Assembly: GCF_004121075.1 (NCBI RefSeq)
Contig: NZ_RHLN01000001.1
Location: 1 to 64,000 of the forward strand
Origin: Lutibacter sp. HS1-25
Lineage (GTDB): Bacteria > Bacteroidota > Bacteroidia > Flavobacteriales > Flavobacteriaceae
Reading direction: 5' to 3'
Length of the DNA: 64,000 nt
The notes beneath the pieces were generated by a model, which was not told the origin of the DNA, did not search any database, and worked only from the letters and a program-made list of their open reading frames with translations. The translations under genes and the position numbers were made by a program. Below are positions 33,679-44,274 of this stretch, piece by piece (the stretch's first letter is position 1; each line of letters starts with the position of its first letter).

Positions 33679-36009
33679 ATGAAAAAAATTAGTCAAATAA
33701 TAATCCTGCTTTTCTTTCAATTTAGTATTGCCCAATTTGATTATTCTGATAGTTGGGAAGATTTTTATTCCTACAATAATGTAAAGGATTTTGTTAAAGT
33801 AGAAAATGAAATCTATGCAATTGTTGACAATGCCGTATTTAAATACAATATAAATTCTGGTGAAATTAATAAAATTTCATCGGTAAACGGACTTACAGGC
33901 GAAACAACAACCAGTATATATTACAGCAAGGCTTTTGAAAAAATGGTGGTTGGTTATGAAACTGGATTGATTGAAATTATTGATAAAAAGGGAAATATTA
34001 CTGTTGCTAAGGATATTGTTAATTTTAATTATTCGGGTAGCAAACAAATTAATGATATTTCAGAGTTTGAAAATAACTTATATATAGCAACTTCATTTGC
34101 TGTTGTAGTTTATAATATTGAAAAATTACAATTTGGCGATACTTATTTTATTGGAAACCAATCAACTGAAATAAAAGTAAACGATATTCAAATTGTTAAT
34201 GATATTATTTATGCGGCTACTGAAAACGGTATTTTTACTGCAAATGTGCGCAATCCGTATTTAATTGATTACAACAGTTGGACTCAAAATTTTACTGGAG
34301 ATTTTGTTGCTATAGAATTGTTTAATAATGAAATTTATACCGCCAAATCTCGTAATTTATATACATTTAGTTCAAATAACTTAATAGCTAAAAAAACATA
34401 TTCTCAAAATATTTTAAGTTTAAAAGCATCTTCAAATTATTTGTCAATTGCAACTCAAAGAATTGTAAATGTTATTGATCAAAATTTATTAGACATTGTA
34501 AATTATACAACAAATTCTAATAATGATTTTTATTACAATTTAAATACGGCTTATTTTGAGGCAAACACCTTGTTTTTAGGAACAAAAGAATTTGGAATTT
34601 TAAAAAGTATTTTACCAAATGTTGATATTTTTGAAGAAATTCACCCCGATGGCCCAACTTCTAATGCCGTATTTTCTATAGCAGCAAAAGATGGGCATTT
34701 ATGGGCTGTTTATGGAGGTTATGACGGCGCATATACGCCATTAAATGGTAAGTACCCATACAGTCATTTTAATGGTGAAAATTGGGTAAATAAACCTTAT
34801 AAAGATTTTAATGTCAAAAATCTGGTAAATATAACTTTTGATGATTTAAATGTAAACAAAGTTTATATAAGTTCTTGGGGAGCAAGTGGTCCAACCGACA
34901 TTTCAAATACTGGAGGTATGTTAATTGTTGAAGATGATGAAGTGTCAGAATTTTGGAATTTCACCAATAGCCCTCTCGAAAAAGTATTTTTACCAACAGC
35001 TCCTAATTATTTATCAACCAGAATCAATGGTTCAGCTTTTGATAGATCGGGTAATTTATGGATTGCCAATGCTTGGGTTGATAATAGAATTAAGAAATAC
35101 GCTGAAAGTGGAAGTTGGAAAAGTGTAGATATGAGTTCTGTTATTACAAATACAGCCCTTGGTTTAAACGAATTGATAGTTGATAGAACCAATACTGTAT
35201 ATATAGGTTCAAGGCGAAATGGTGTTTTGGCTTATAATGAAAACGGTGAAAAAAAGGCTTCACTTACTACCGAAGAAAATAAAGGTTCTTTACCCGATTT
35301 AAATGTAAGAACCATTCAGGTTGATAGTCGTAATAGACTTTGGATTGGTACCTTAAAGGGTTTGGTGGTACTTTATAATGCATCTAATTTATTCAATCAA
35401 AACGTTGTTAATGCAGAGCCTGTAATTATTTTAGATGATGGTGTTCCTAAAAAACTTTTAGGTGAATCTGTTGTAAACAGTATAGCTATTGATGGAGCAG
35501 ACAATAAATGGTTTGGTACTTTATCGGGTGGTGCACTTCAAACCAATCCTAATGGTGCAACTACTTTAAATAATTTCAATAAATTCAACTCCCCTTTGCC
35601 TTCAAACAACATTTTAAAAATTGCAATTGATAGCAATTCAGGTATTGTTTATTTTGCAACAGATAAAGGTATAGTTGCATATAATAGCAATGTTTCTGTA
35701 TATGGAGAAAGTTTAACTGAAGTATATGCATATCCCAATCCTTCAACCAAAACAAACGAATTTATAACTATTGATGGTAGAAATGGAACTCATTTACCTA
35801 AAGGAACCAATGTAAAAATTGTGGATACTGCCGGAAATTTGGTTTATGAAACCAATGTGCAGGAAGGTGATGAGTTATTTGGTGGTAAGGTTGTTTGGAA
35901 CAAAACAAATTTAGCTGGTAAAAAAGTAGCTTCTGGAGTTTATATTGTTTTGTTAACTGCTAATGACAAAACAGAAACGCAAGTGGCTAAAATTGCCATA
36001 ATTAATTAA
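33679..36009 (+). CDS. porZ: PorZ, T9SS surface beta-propeller protein
   Basis: A 776-residue secreted protein with a signal peptide ending FSIAQ. Two WD/kelch-like beta-propeller domains cover most of the length, with two-component-regulator-propeller repeats such as SSVNGLTGETTTSIYY, LWIGTLKGLVVLYN and NKWFGTLSGGALQ. A C-terminal sorting domain starts at VYAYPNPSTKTNEF and ends GVYIVLL then VAKIAIIN. PorZ belongs to the T9SS attachment complex, where it helps anchor cargo at the cell surface. It is followed after 2 bp by recO. The giant T9SS cargo genes lie downstream. Confidence 0.9.
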   Translation: MKKISQIIILLFFQFSIAQFDYSDSWEDFYSYNNVKDFVKVENEIYAIVDNAVFKYNINSGEINKISSVNGLTGETTTSIYYSKAFEKMVVGYETGLIEIIDKKGNITVAKDIVNFNYSGSKQINDISEFENNLYIATSFAVVVYNIEKLQFGDTYFIGNQSTEIKVNDIQIVNDIIYAATENGIFTANVRNPYLIDYNSWTQNFTGDFVAIELFNNEIYTAKSRNLYTFSSNNLIAKKTYSQNILSLKASSNYLSIATQRIVNVIDQNLLDIVNYTTNSNNDFYYNLNTAYFEANTLFLGTKEFGILKSILPNVDIFEEIHPDGPTSNAVFSIAAKDGHLWAVYGGYDGAYTPLNGKYPYSHFNGENWVNKPYKDFNVKNLVNITFDDLNVNKVYISSWGASGPTDISNTGGMLIVEDDEVSEFWNFTNSPLEKVFLPTAPNYLSTRINGSAFDRSGNLWIANAWVDNRIKKYAESGSWKSVDMSSVITNTALGLNELIVDRTNTVYIGSRRNGVLAYNENGEKKASLTTEENKGSLPDLNVRTIQVDSRNRLWIGTLKGLVVLYNASNLFNQNVVNAEPVIILDDGVPKKLLGESVVNSIAIDGADNKWFGTLSGGALQTNPNGATTLNNFNKFNSPLPSNNILKIAIDSNSGIVYFATDKGIVAYNSNVSVYGESLTEVYAYPNPSTKTNEFITIDGRNGTHLPKGTNVKIVDTAGNLVYETNVQEGDELFGGKVVWNKTNLAGKKVASGVYIVLLTANDKTETQVAKIAIIN

Positions 36010-36011
36010 AA

Positions 36012-36728
36012 ATGATTGAGAGTACAAAAGCAATTGTTTTAAGTAGTATAAAATATGGAGATACTAGTTTAATAACAACTTGTTATACTGAAAATTACGG
36101 AATTAAATCGTACCTTTTAAGAGGTGTACTAAAGTCCAAAAAAAGCAATATTAAGGCGGCTTATTTTCAGCCTTTAATGCAACTTCAACTAACAGCAAAT
36201 CACAATAATAAAGGAACTTTAAATAGTTTAAAAGAAGTGTCTGTATCTCATTTTTACAATGCGATATATACCGATATTAAAAAGCAAACTATTGCTTTGT
36301 TTTTGGCTGAGATGGTATACAATTCTATAAAAGAAGAAGAGCAAAATAGTGATTTATTTAAATACCTTGAAACCTCTTTTTTATGGCTCGATACACATAC
36401 AAATTGTTCAAATTTTCACTTATTATTTCTGTTAAATTTAACCAAGTATTTGGGCTTTTATCCTGAATTAAATGTGGTTAAAGCTCCTTATTTTGATTTG
36501 TTAGAAGGAAGCTTTTCAATAAACAACAAACCAAACGCTGTTTCAGGCGAAAACTTAAGTCAATTTAAAAAGCTTTTAGGCATAAATTTTGATGTATTAG
36601 ACCAGGTTGATTTTAATGCCGCAAATAGGCAGGCAGTTTTAACCATTCTTGTTCAATATTACGAATTGCATTTGGGTAGTTTTAAAAAACCAAAATCATT
36701 AAATGTTTTAAAGGCTGTATTTAGTTAA
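36012..36728 (+). CDS. recO: DNA repair protein RecO
   Basis: A 238-residue RecO, a partner of RecR that helps load RecA at gaps and anneals strands. The N-terminal OB fold reads STKAIVLSSIKYGDTSLITTCYT and RGVLKSKKS. The helical C-terminal domain has FHLLFLLNLTKYLGFYPEL. The zinc-binding Cys cluster of some RecO proteins is absent. It starts 2 bp after porZ and ends 2 bp before the TonB receptor gene, so the three are likely one transcript. Confidence 0.92.
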   Translation: MIESTKAIVLSSIKYGDTSLITTCYTENYGIKSYLLRGVLKSKKSNIKAAYFQPLMQLQLTANHNNKGTLNSLKEVSVSHFYNAIYTDIKKQTIALFLAEMVYNSIKEEEQNSDLFKYLETSFLWLDTHTNCSNFHLLFLLNLTKYLGFYPELNVVKAPYFDLLEGSFSINNKPNAVSGENLSQFKKLLGINFDVLDQVDFNAANRQAVLTILVQYYELHLGSFKKPKSLNVLKAVFS

Positions 36729-36730
36729 TT

Positions 36731-39184
36731 ATGAGAATTTTATTTTTATTTCTTCTTTTTATTGTAACGTTATCAGTTAAAGCACAAAAGGTTAGGTTGT
36801 TAGAACGTGGATCAGGATTTCCTATTGAAAATGTTACAATTTACAATGAAACTAAAGGGATTATAGTTTATACCGATAAAAAAGGGATTGCTAATTTATC
36901 GCTGTTTAATGATTCAGATATTATTTCATTCAATCACATTGGTTTTTACGAATATGAAATTTTAAAGCGAGAACTATCAGTTATTGAATATGTGGTGTAT
37001 TTAAATAAAAAAGCCGAATTTTTAGAAGAAATAGTATTATCAGCTTCAAAAGGAAATGAAGTTAGGAGTAGAATTGCCGAGCAAGTTGATGTAGTTTCAG
37101 AAGCTGAAATTTTACGATTAGCACCACAAACATCGGCCGATTTGTTGGCGTTTTTACCGGGAGTTAGAGTTCAAAAATCACAATTTGGAGGCGGAAGCCC
37201 TGTTTTAAGAGGTATGGAAGCCAACCGTGTTTTATTGGTTGTTGATGGTGTTAGAATGAACAACGGTATTTATAGAACGGGTCATTTACAAAATTCAATT
37301 TCTGTTTCGCCAAATATTTTAGAAAGAACCGAAGTGCTTTTTGGACCATCATCAGTTGTTTATGGATCTGATGCCTTAGGAGGTGTAATTCATTATTATA
37401 CAAAATCACCAAAAGTTAGTGAAAAAACCATAATTAACAGTGCTATTTTTTCTCGTTATAGTACTGCAAATAATGAAATTACTACTGAAGGTAATTTAGA
37501 ACTTAGATTTAAAAAGTGGGCATCATTTACCGATGTTACTTATAGTAATTTTGGAGATTTGAGAATGGGAGACAACAGAACGCACGGTTTTGATACCTGG
37601 GGAAAAGTTTATGAATATTCTAACAACACAAGCACTTATTACAATCCAAATCCAGTTCAAAATTCAAATCCAAATATTCAAAAAAACACTAATTTTAGTC
37701 AAACAGATGTATTGCAAAAGTTTGTTGTTCCACTTTCTGATAACACAGAATTTGATTTCAATTTTCAATATTCAGTATCTTCAAACAACCCAAGATTTGA
37801 CAATTTAACCGAATATTCTGGAGGCGAATTAAAATTTGCAGAGTGGTATTATGGACCTCAAAAACGCTTGCTAATTTCGCCACAGTTAAAAATAAATCCT
37901 GATAAAAAATTGTTAGAAAGCGGTACTATTGTTTTGGCATATCAAAATATAAAAGAGTCTAGAGTGCAACGTAAATTTACTAGTTTAGATGGATATTACA
38001 GAGATGAAACTGTAAATGTTTTAAGTTTAAATGGTGACTTTTTTGTGCCTTTAACTAAAGATGAAACACGTGTATTTTCGTATGGAGGAGAGCTTACATA
38101 TAACAAAGTAGATTCGGATGCAATAGGAAAAACACTAGAGGTTTACAACAATTCGGTGATAGGTATTGCAAACGAGTTTACCATACAATCTCGTTATCCA
38201 GAAGGTGGTAGTACCTATTCTAGCGCAGCGGCATATATTAATTACAGACAAAATATAAGTAAACGATCTACACTAAATACAGGTGTTCGTTTAACGGGTA
38301 CGCATTTAACGGCTAAATGGATAGATGATACATTTATAATCTTGCCAGATATGGATATTAGTTTAAATAATGCAGCGGTTACAGCAACTGTAGGCTATAT
38401 TTTTAGACCATCTGTAAATTGGCAAATGAATGGTGTTGTATCTTCAGGATTTAGATCTCCAAATATTGATGATATTGGAAAAATTAGAGAAAAAGGCGGA
38501 GAAGTTACCGTTCCAAATATGTATTTAAAACCAGAGTATGCTTATAATTTTGAAACTACAATTTTAAAATACTTCAATAATAAAACATTTCAAACCGGAT
38601 TAAATATTTATTACACGTTACTTCATAATTATATTACGCGTGATTATTTTGATTTAAATGGCTCTTCAACAATTATTTATGATGGAGAGGAAGTGTTAAC
38701 AATGGCAAATGTTAACAAAAAAAATGCATATATTTTTGGAGGTACTTTTAGCGTAAACGGTAATTTTAATGCCAATTGTTACGCCAATGGCTCAATTACA
38801 TATACACAAGGAAAGGCTTATGATACCAAAGACCCTTTATCATCTATTCCTCCGTTGTTTGGTTCTTTGGGTACAGGTTATCAAAATGAACGATTTAATG
38901 TAGGTGTAAAATGGATTTTTAATGGTAAAAAAAGTATTGATAAATACAATTTGGTGGAAGGAATAGATAATATTGAACAAACGCCTTACAATGCTTCTTT
39001 AGACACTTATTATGGTAGTCCTAGTTGGTATATTTTTAACATCAACGCTAATTATAAGCTCAATAAAAATTTTAGTTTTTTTGTAAATTTCGACAATATT
39101 TTTGATACTCATTACAAAGAATTTGCTTCAGCTATAAGCGCCCCTGGCCGTAATTTTTCTGCTTCCTTATTGATAAACATATAG
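36731..39184 (+). CDS. TonB-dependent outer membrane receptor (heme/siderophore type)
   Basis: An 817-residue TonB-dependent receptor with signal peptide (ending SVKAQ), a short N-terminal carboxypeptidase-regulatory-like domain (about 20-95), a plug domain with SADLLAFLPGVRVQKSQFGG, SPVLRGMEANRVLLVVDGVR and the FGPSSVVYGSDALGGVIHYY segment, and a 22-strand barrel ending FSASLLINI. The plug resembles the HmuR/BtuB class, so uptake of heme, siderophores or cobalamin is possible. The substrate cannot be decided. Translation is probably coupled to recO. Confidence 0.88.
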   Translation: MRILFLFLLFIVTLSVKAQKVRLLERGSGFPIENVTIYNETKGIIVYTDKKGIANLSLFNDSDIISFNHIGFYEYEILKRELSVIEYVVYLNKKAEFLEEIVLSASKGNEVRSRIAEQVDVVSEAEILRLAPQTSADLLAFLPGVRVQKSQFGGGSPVLRGMEANRVLLVVDGVRMNNGIYRTGHLQNSISVSPNILERTEVLFGPSSVVYGSDALGGVIHYYTKSPKVSEKTIINSAIFSRYSTANNEITTEGNLELRFKKWASFTDVTYSNFGDLRMGDNRTHGFDTWGKVYEYSNNTSTYYNPNPVQNSNPNIQKNTNFSQTDVLQKFVVPLSDNTEFDFNFQYSVSSNNPRFDNLTEYSGGELKFAEWYYGPQKRLLISPQLKINPDKKLLESGTIVLAYQNIKESRVQRKFTSLDGYYRDETVNVLSLNGDFFVPLTKDETRVFSYGGELTYNKVDSDAIGKTLEVYNNSVIGIANEFTIQSRYPEGGSTYSSAAAYINYRQNISKRSTLNTGVRLTGTHLTAKWIDDTFIILPDMDISLNNAAVTATVGYIFRPSVNWQMNGVVSSGFRSPNIDDIGKIREKGGEVTVPNMYLKPEYAYNFETTILKYFNNKTFQTGLNIYYTLLHNYITRDYFDLNGSSTIIYDGEEVLTMANVNKKNAYIFGGTFSVNGNFNANCYANGSITYTQGKAYDTKDPLSSIPPLFGSLGTGYQNERFNVGVKWIFNGKKSIDKYNLVEGIDNIEQTPYNASLDTYYGSPSWYIFNINANYKLNKNFSFFVNFDNIFDTHYKEFASAISAPGRNFSASLLINI

Positions 39185-39214
39185 TTTAAAAAGGTAAATA
39201 ATAGTCTTTAATTT

Positions 39215-39223
39215 ACCGTTTGT
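39215..39223 (+). promoter_or_regulatory. single LytTR-type repeat upstream of the first giant T9SS gene
   Basis: ACCGTTTGT is identical to the repeat at 32878-32886 and lies 72 bases before the ATG at 39295. A weak copy (GCATTTTAT) is 21 bases downstream. A -7-like TATATTTA is at 39267-39274. Confidence 0.4.
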
Positions 39224-39294
39224 ATTAAAAATAATGCATTTTATTAACTTTATACGTTTTTTTTTGTATATTTAAAAAACTAATTGTATAAAGT

Positions 39295-42200
39295 ATGGGG
39301 GCAAATTACAATAAATATGGTTTGAAAATTTTCTTTCTTTTGTTTTTTCTTATAGGTTTTATAGGGAATTCTCAAACGATGCAGGTTAATATTTTTGGAG
39401 GAGCTGTTGTAAACAATGGAGATGTTATTAGTATAACAGCTGGGGAACGTTTGGAATTTCAAATAACAAACGTAGCTTCAAATTGTTCTAATTTAAATAT
39501 TAAAAATATGTATTATACGAACTATCCAACGTATGATGCATATTATTATGGCTACACAAAAATAAAGCCAACAGATTGTAAAGGAAACAATGATTATTTA
39601 AATCTTATAATTTATAATAATGGTACAACTTGTAGTTCAAGTAGTTCAACTATTACTATAGAAACAAATAAAGGAGATTTTGAGTTTACATTACAAGTCA
39701 CAGGGGCACCTGCTATTTCTGTTTCAGGAGGCTCTCCTTTAGCTTCAATTACCAATGGATCAGTTATAACATCAGATGATAATGGTACTTATTTTGGTGT
39801 TATTGAAAGCGGCAATACCATTACACACAATTTTGTAATCACAAACACAGGTAGTTGTGTTCTTACAATACCAACTTCGGCTATAACTAGTAGTATTGGT
39901 AATTTTACCATAGGTACACCTTTAAACCTTCCCTCATATTCTCCATTAACTTATCCTTTTGATATTAATCCTGGAGGATCAGTTGTAGTGCCAATCACAT
40001 TTTCTGTTGGTGCATCTACAGGTACAGTAACTGGTACAATTACAATTCTAAATAATGACACCACTTTTACTTTTGATGTAAAGGCAGAAGTTTTTAATTA
40101 TACTGGTCCAGGTCCAGGTGGTATTTCGGCCGATTTTAGGTTGTGGTTAAGGTCAAATAGAGGTGTTGTTAAAGATGGAAGTTCAAAGGTTTCTCTATGG
40201 ACAGATAGAGGTACCAATGGTAAAAATGCTACTTCTGTTGTAGGAAATGAACCAACATATTATGATGATGCAGCACATAACCTAAATTTTAATCCTGTAA
40301 TAAAATTCGAAAATAATGGAAGTACTATTAATCAATATTTAGAAAACGATATTAACGGATTTTATACGCAGGATATTTTTGTAGTTATTAAGCCAACAAC
40401 CGATGTGGCAACTTCTTCAGCAATGACAATTTTGTCGGGTACAGTTTCTAATTATACCAATGTAGATGGTTCTTTTTCAGGAAATGCAAATTATAATAAT
40501 GATGGAGATGCATTTACAAACGATGCAGATCCAGACTCAACTCCAACAGATGATATTACGGGTCTTGGTTTTGGAAATTTTGACACTAGCAATACCAGAT
40601 TAACAGGTGAACGACTTTGGTATAATCAAGGTTCTATTTCTTCAAATCCATATTATACTATAGAAGGTTCAAATACAGAAACATATGCTAGTGCAGGTAT
40701 TGTAAATGTTCATAATAATGCAGCAATAACCGCACAAAATATGGTTTACAATGGGGTTGATCAAACTAGTATACCAACTGGTAACATTACTTTTGGTAAT
40801 TTAGGTTATGATAATTCTGGAACTTGGTTTGGAACTCCTTATAATATAGGTAAAAACATACACGATACCAATGGTAACTTAAATGGTTATGTTGCTGAAA
40901 TTATGACCTATGCTACCCGAGTTCCTGATATAGATAGACCAAAAATAGAATCGTATTTGGCAATTAAATACGGAATTACCTTGGGTGTAAATGGCACAAG
41001 TAAAGACTATTATAATTCAGCAGGTACTAAAATTTGGGATATTACTGCCAATTCCGGATTTAACTATAATATTGCAGGTATTGGTAGAGATGATAATTCT
41101 GATTTAGATCAAAAACAATCTAAAAGTCAAAATGATCCAAATGATGTAACTATATATTTAGGAAATATTTTTGCTACCAACAATGCCAATTCACATGATT
41201 TTGGTTACAATTTAAATTATTTAATTTGGGGTTGTAACAATGGTAATTTTAGCGCAGACCCAGTAACAACATCTATTACATTAGGAACTGGTTACGCTTC
41301 AACCATCACAAAAATAAATAGAGAATGGAAAATTGTACCTACAACAGGTGTGGGTGAAGATGTAGGTGATGTATATGTAAGTATTCTAGAAACTGCGTTA
41401 ACAACATCATTTTCAAAATTAGCATCAGAAGAATACGCCCTAGTAGTTGCCGATGATCCTAGTTTTGCAGCAGATAAAATAATTGATATTATACCGTTAA
41501 AATATAATGCGGTTTCAGGTAATTTATATACTTGGTATGATTTTGATCAAACCTTGTATTTTACTTTTGCAAAAGCTCCTCAAGTAGCTTCAAAAGGTGC
41601 TCTAAATTTAGGCACTACAGATTTTTTAGTAGGAGAATCAGGGTTAGATTTAGACATCTATAATTTTACAGTTTCTGCTTGGATTAGAACAGTAAATTCT
41701 AGCTCCAATCCACGAACTATTATGGCAAAAGGAGATAAAATACAAATGCGATTAAATACTTCAAATCAAATTGAAATTATTGTAGATGACACAGTTAATC
41801 CTGTATTTACTTCAACGGTAACTATTTCAGATACAAAATGGCATTATATATCATTTGCTTATAGCGGTGGAACAGTATTTTTATATGTAGATGGAGTTTT
41901 GGATAAATCTGTTCAAAATATACCTGCTCCAACCCCAAATTTTGGTCATTTTTCAGTAGGTGCATTGTATGATGATGATGTGTTTACAAACACATTTAAT
42001 GGAGAAATTGATGAAATCACAGTATTTGATTACGCACTCACACAAGCTCAAGTACGATATTTAATGAATCAAGAAATTGTTAAAACTTCTGGAGGAAAGG
42101 TTAGTGGTGTGGTGATACCTGAAGCTACTGCAAGCAATGAATTAAGTGATAAAGATTGGAGTAAATTAAAAGCCTACTACGATTTTAATTCATTTTATGG

Positions 42201-44274
42201 TTCTACAGTACAAGGCTTAACAGATAGTCGAAATTTCTTAAGAATTAATTATTTAAATAAAGGAAAATCGGTTGTAACACCTCAAACTGCTCCTTTACCT
42301 TATGTTTCTAATAATGATGGCGAATGGGATACTGCTGAAACTTGGTTAAATTATAGCACTCAAATGCCGCCAAATAGTGTGGCTTTAGACGGTACTACTT
42401 CTATAAACTGGAACATTGTTGAGGTTTCACACAATATTTCCTCTGGTGATAGAGATATTTCAGTTTTAGGGTTAGTTCAAACTGCTGGAATAATAACAAT
42501 TGCAGACCCATTACCAGCCTTACAAGATGAAAGTAATGATGGTCAAGGTTTATTTATAACACATTATTTAGAGTTAGATGGAGTAATTGATTTGGTTGGT
42601 GAATCTCAATTGATACAAGAAGTTGGAAGTGTTTTAGATGAAGATAGCGGGGGGTATATAGAGCGTGACCAACAAGGAACAGCAAGTAGTTTTAATTTTA
42701 ATTATTGGTCATCTTCAGTAAATACAATAACTCCTTCCGGAGTTGGTCAAAGAGGAACTGGTATAGAAAGTACAAACACTGGAGATTCAGTTTTAGAATT
42801 TTTAATGGATGGATCAGATTCTACAACACCTAAGTCTATTAGTTATAATTCGTCTTATACATATGCTGATGCTAATTACTCTGGAAATAAAAGAATTAGT
42901 ACTTACTGGTTATACAAATTTAACGGATTAGATACAGATTATACAGCATGGACTTCAATAAATGAAAATACCACAATATTACCAGGTGAAGGCTATACAA
43001 TGAAAGGAACTTCAGGCAGTGAGGCAATTACAACCAATCAAAATTATGTATTCAAAGGAAAGCCTAATAATGGAGAAATTAAGTTACCTATTTTAGCTGA
43101 TGAAGTAAGGTTGGTAGGAAACCCTTATCCTTCTGCATTAGATGCAAATGAGTTTATATTAGACAATATAAGTGTGGCAGATGGAGGAACTAATACAACA
43201 GGAAATATTTTTAATGGAGCGCTTTATTTTTGGGATCACTTTGGACAATCAGGTAGTCATAATTCAAGAGATTACGAAGGCGGATATGCAACTTATACTT
43301 TAATGGGTGGCGCAAAAGCTTATGCAAATGATTCTAGAATCAATGCTACTGGTGAGCGAGGTACAAAAAGACCAGAAAGATATATTCCTTTAAATCAAGG
43401 TTTTTTTGTAATTGCAGCTAATGATACCCTTACAAATTCGTTAAAAACCCCAATTGTCATTAGTGGTGGTGATATTGTATTTAAAAACAGTCAGCGTGTT
43501 TTTGAAAAAGAAAGAACTACAATAACAAATGAAGGTTCTGTATTTTTTAAAACCAATAAAAAAACAGCAACAGCTAAAAATCTAGACAACGATACACGTT
43601 CTAAAATTAGGTTGAAGTTTAATTCGCCTAAAGGTTTTCACAGGCAGTTATTATTAGGTGAAGATGAAAAAGCAACCAATAATTTTGATTTAGGTTATGA
43701 TGCTCTAATAGCCGATTTAGGAAAAGAAGATATGTATTGGATTGTAAATGAAACAAAATATGTTATTCAGGCTGTAAATAATTTTAGCGAAATGGAAGAA
43801 TTTTCGTTGGGATTAAAAATAGCAAAAACAGGTTTGGTAAGTATAGAAATTGATGATTTAGAGAACATAGATAGCAATACTGATATTTTTATAAAAGATG
43901 CTTTTTTAGGAACAACCAATAAAATTAACAATCAGCCATTCGAAATTAATTTAGATGCAGGTACTTATGAAAATCGTTTTTCTTTAACATTCGCACCAAA
44001 AAACACGTTAGCCGTTTCTAAAGAAACTTTAGAACAAGAAATGCAAATATTTATGAATAATGCTAATTCTGAACTTCGAATAAATAACACAAAACAAACT
44101 GAAATATTAAGTGTTAAATTATTCAACAGTCTGGGTCAATTACAAAATTATTGGAAAAATAATCTCAAAGATGTTACCATTACGCTACCAGTTAATAACA
44201 AAGTACCTGGAATGTATTTGGTTCAAATAAAAACAAATATAGGTTTAATAAATAAAAAAATTATTGTTGAATAA
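39295..44274 (+). CDS. giant T9SS-secreted multidomain surface protein 1 (LamG)
   Basis: A 1659-residue secreted protein. A signal peptide (about 1-26) precedes a choice-of-anchor D/HYDIN-like beta domain (about 136-266), a region starting DFRLWLRSNRGVVKDGSSKV and reaching YLAIKYGITLG (about 280-565), and a LamG/concanavalin-like domain (about 770-930). The ~560-residue C-terminal half contains VLDEDSGGYIERDQQGT, ending in a type A sorting domain with LFNSLGQLQ and MYLVQIKTNIG. The C-terminal half is paralogous to the next gene. It is probably an adhesin or sheath protein exported by the T9SS. Ligand unknown. Confidence 0.85.
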   Translation: MGANYNKYGLKIFFLLFFLIGFIGNSQTMQVNIFGGAVVNNGDVISITAGERLEFQITNVASNCSNLNIKNMYYTNYPTYDAYYYGYTKIKPTDCKGNNDYLNLIIYNNGTTCSSSSSTITIETNKGDFEFTLQVTGAPAISVSGGSPLASITNGSVITSDDNGTYFGVIESGNTITHNFVITNTGSCVLTIPTSAITSSIGNFTIGTPLNLPSYSPLTYPFDINPGGSVVVPITFSVGASTGTVTGTITILNNDTTFTFDVKAEVFNYTGPGPGGISADFRLWLRSNRGVVKDGSSKVSLWTDRGTNGKNATSVVGNEPTYYDDAAHNLNFNPVIKFENNGSTINQYLENDINGFYTQDIFVVIKPTTDVATSSAMTILSGTVSNYTNVDGSFSGNANYNNDGDAFTNDADPDSTPTDDITGLGFGNFDTSNTRLTGERLWYNQGSISSNPYYTIEGSNTETYASAGIVNVHNNAAITAQNMVYNGVDQTSIPTGNITFGNLGYDNSGTWFGTPYNIGKNIHDTNGNLNGYVAEIMTYATRVPDIDRPKIESYLAIKYGITLGVNGTSKDYYNSAGTKIWDITANSGFNYNIAGIGRDDNSDLDQKQSKSQNDPNDVTIYLGNIFATNNANSHDFGYNLNYLIWGCNNGNFSADPVTTSITLGTGYASTITKINREWKIVPTTGVGEDVGDVYVSILETALTTSFSKLASEEYALVVADDPSFAADKIIDIIPLKYNAVSGNLYTWYDFDQTLYFTFAKAPQVASKGALNLGTTDFLVGESGLDLDIYNFTVSAWIRTVNSSSNPRTIMAKGDKIQMRLNTSNQIEIIVDDTVNPVFTSTVTISDTKWHYISFAYSGGTVFLYVDGVLDKSVQNIPAPTPNFGHFSVGALYDDDVFTNTFNGEIDEITVFDYALTQAQVRYLMNQEIVKTSGGKVSGVVIPEATASNELSDKDWSKLKAYYDFNSFYGSTVQGLTDSRNFLRINYLNKGKSVVTPQTAPLPYVSNNDGEWDTAETWLNYSTQMPPNSVALDGTTSINWNIVEVSHNISSGDRDISVLGLVQTAGIITIADPLPALQDESNDGQGLFITHYLELDGVIDLVGESQLIQEVGSVLDEDSGGYIERDQQGTASSFNFNYWSSSVNTITPSGVGQRGTGIESTNTGDSVLEFLMDGSDSTTPKSISYNSSYTYADANYSGNKRISTYWLYKFNGLDTDYTAWTSINENTTILPGEGYTMKGTSGSEAITTNQNYVFKGKPNNGEIKLPILADEVRLVGNPYPSALDANEFILDNISVADGGTNTTGNIFNGALYFWDHFGQSGSHNSRDYEGGYATYTLMGGAKAYANDSRINATGERGTKRPERYIPLNQGFFVIAANDTLTNSLKTPIVISGGDIVFKNSQRVFEKERTTITNEGSVFFKTNKKTATAKNLDNDTRSKIRLKFNSPKGFHRQLLLGEDEKATNNFDLGYDALIADLGKEDMYWIVNETKYVIQAVNNFSEMEEFSLGLKIAKTGLVSIEIDDLENIDSNTDIFIKDAFLGTTNKINNQPFEINLDAGTYENRFSLTFAPKNTLAVSKETLEQEMQIFMNNANSELRINNTKQTEILSVKLFNSLGQLQNYWKNNLKDVTITLPVNNKVPGMYLVQIKTNIGLINKKIIVE

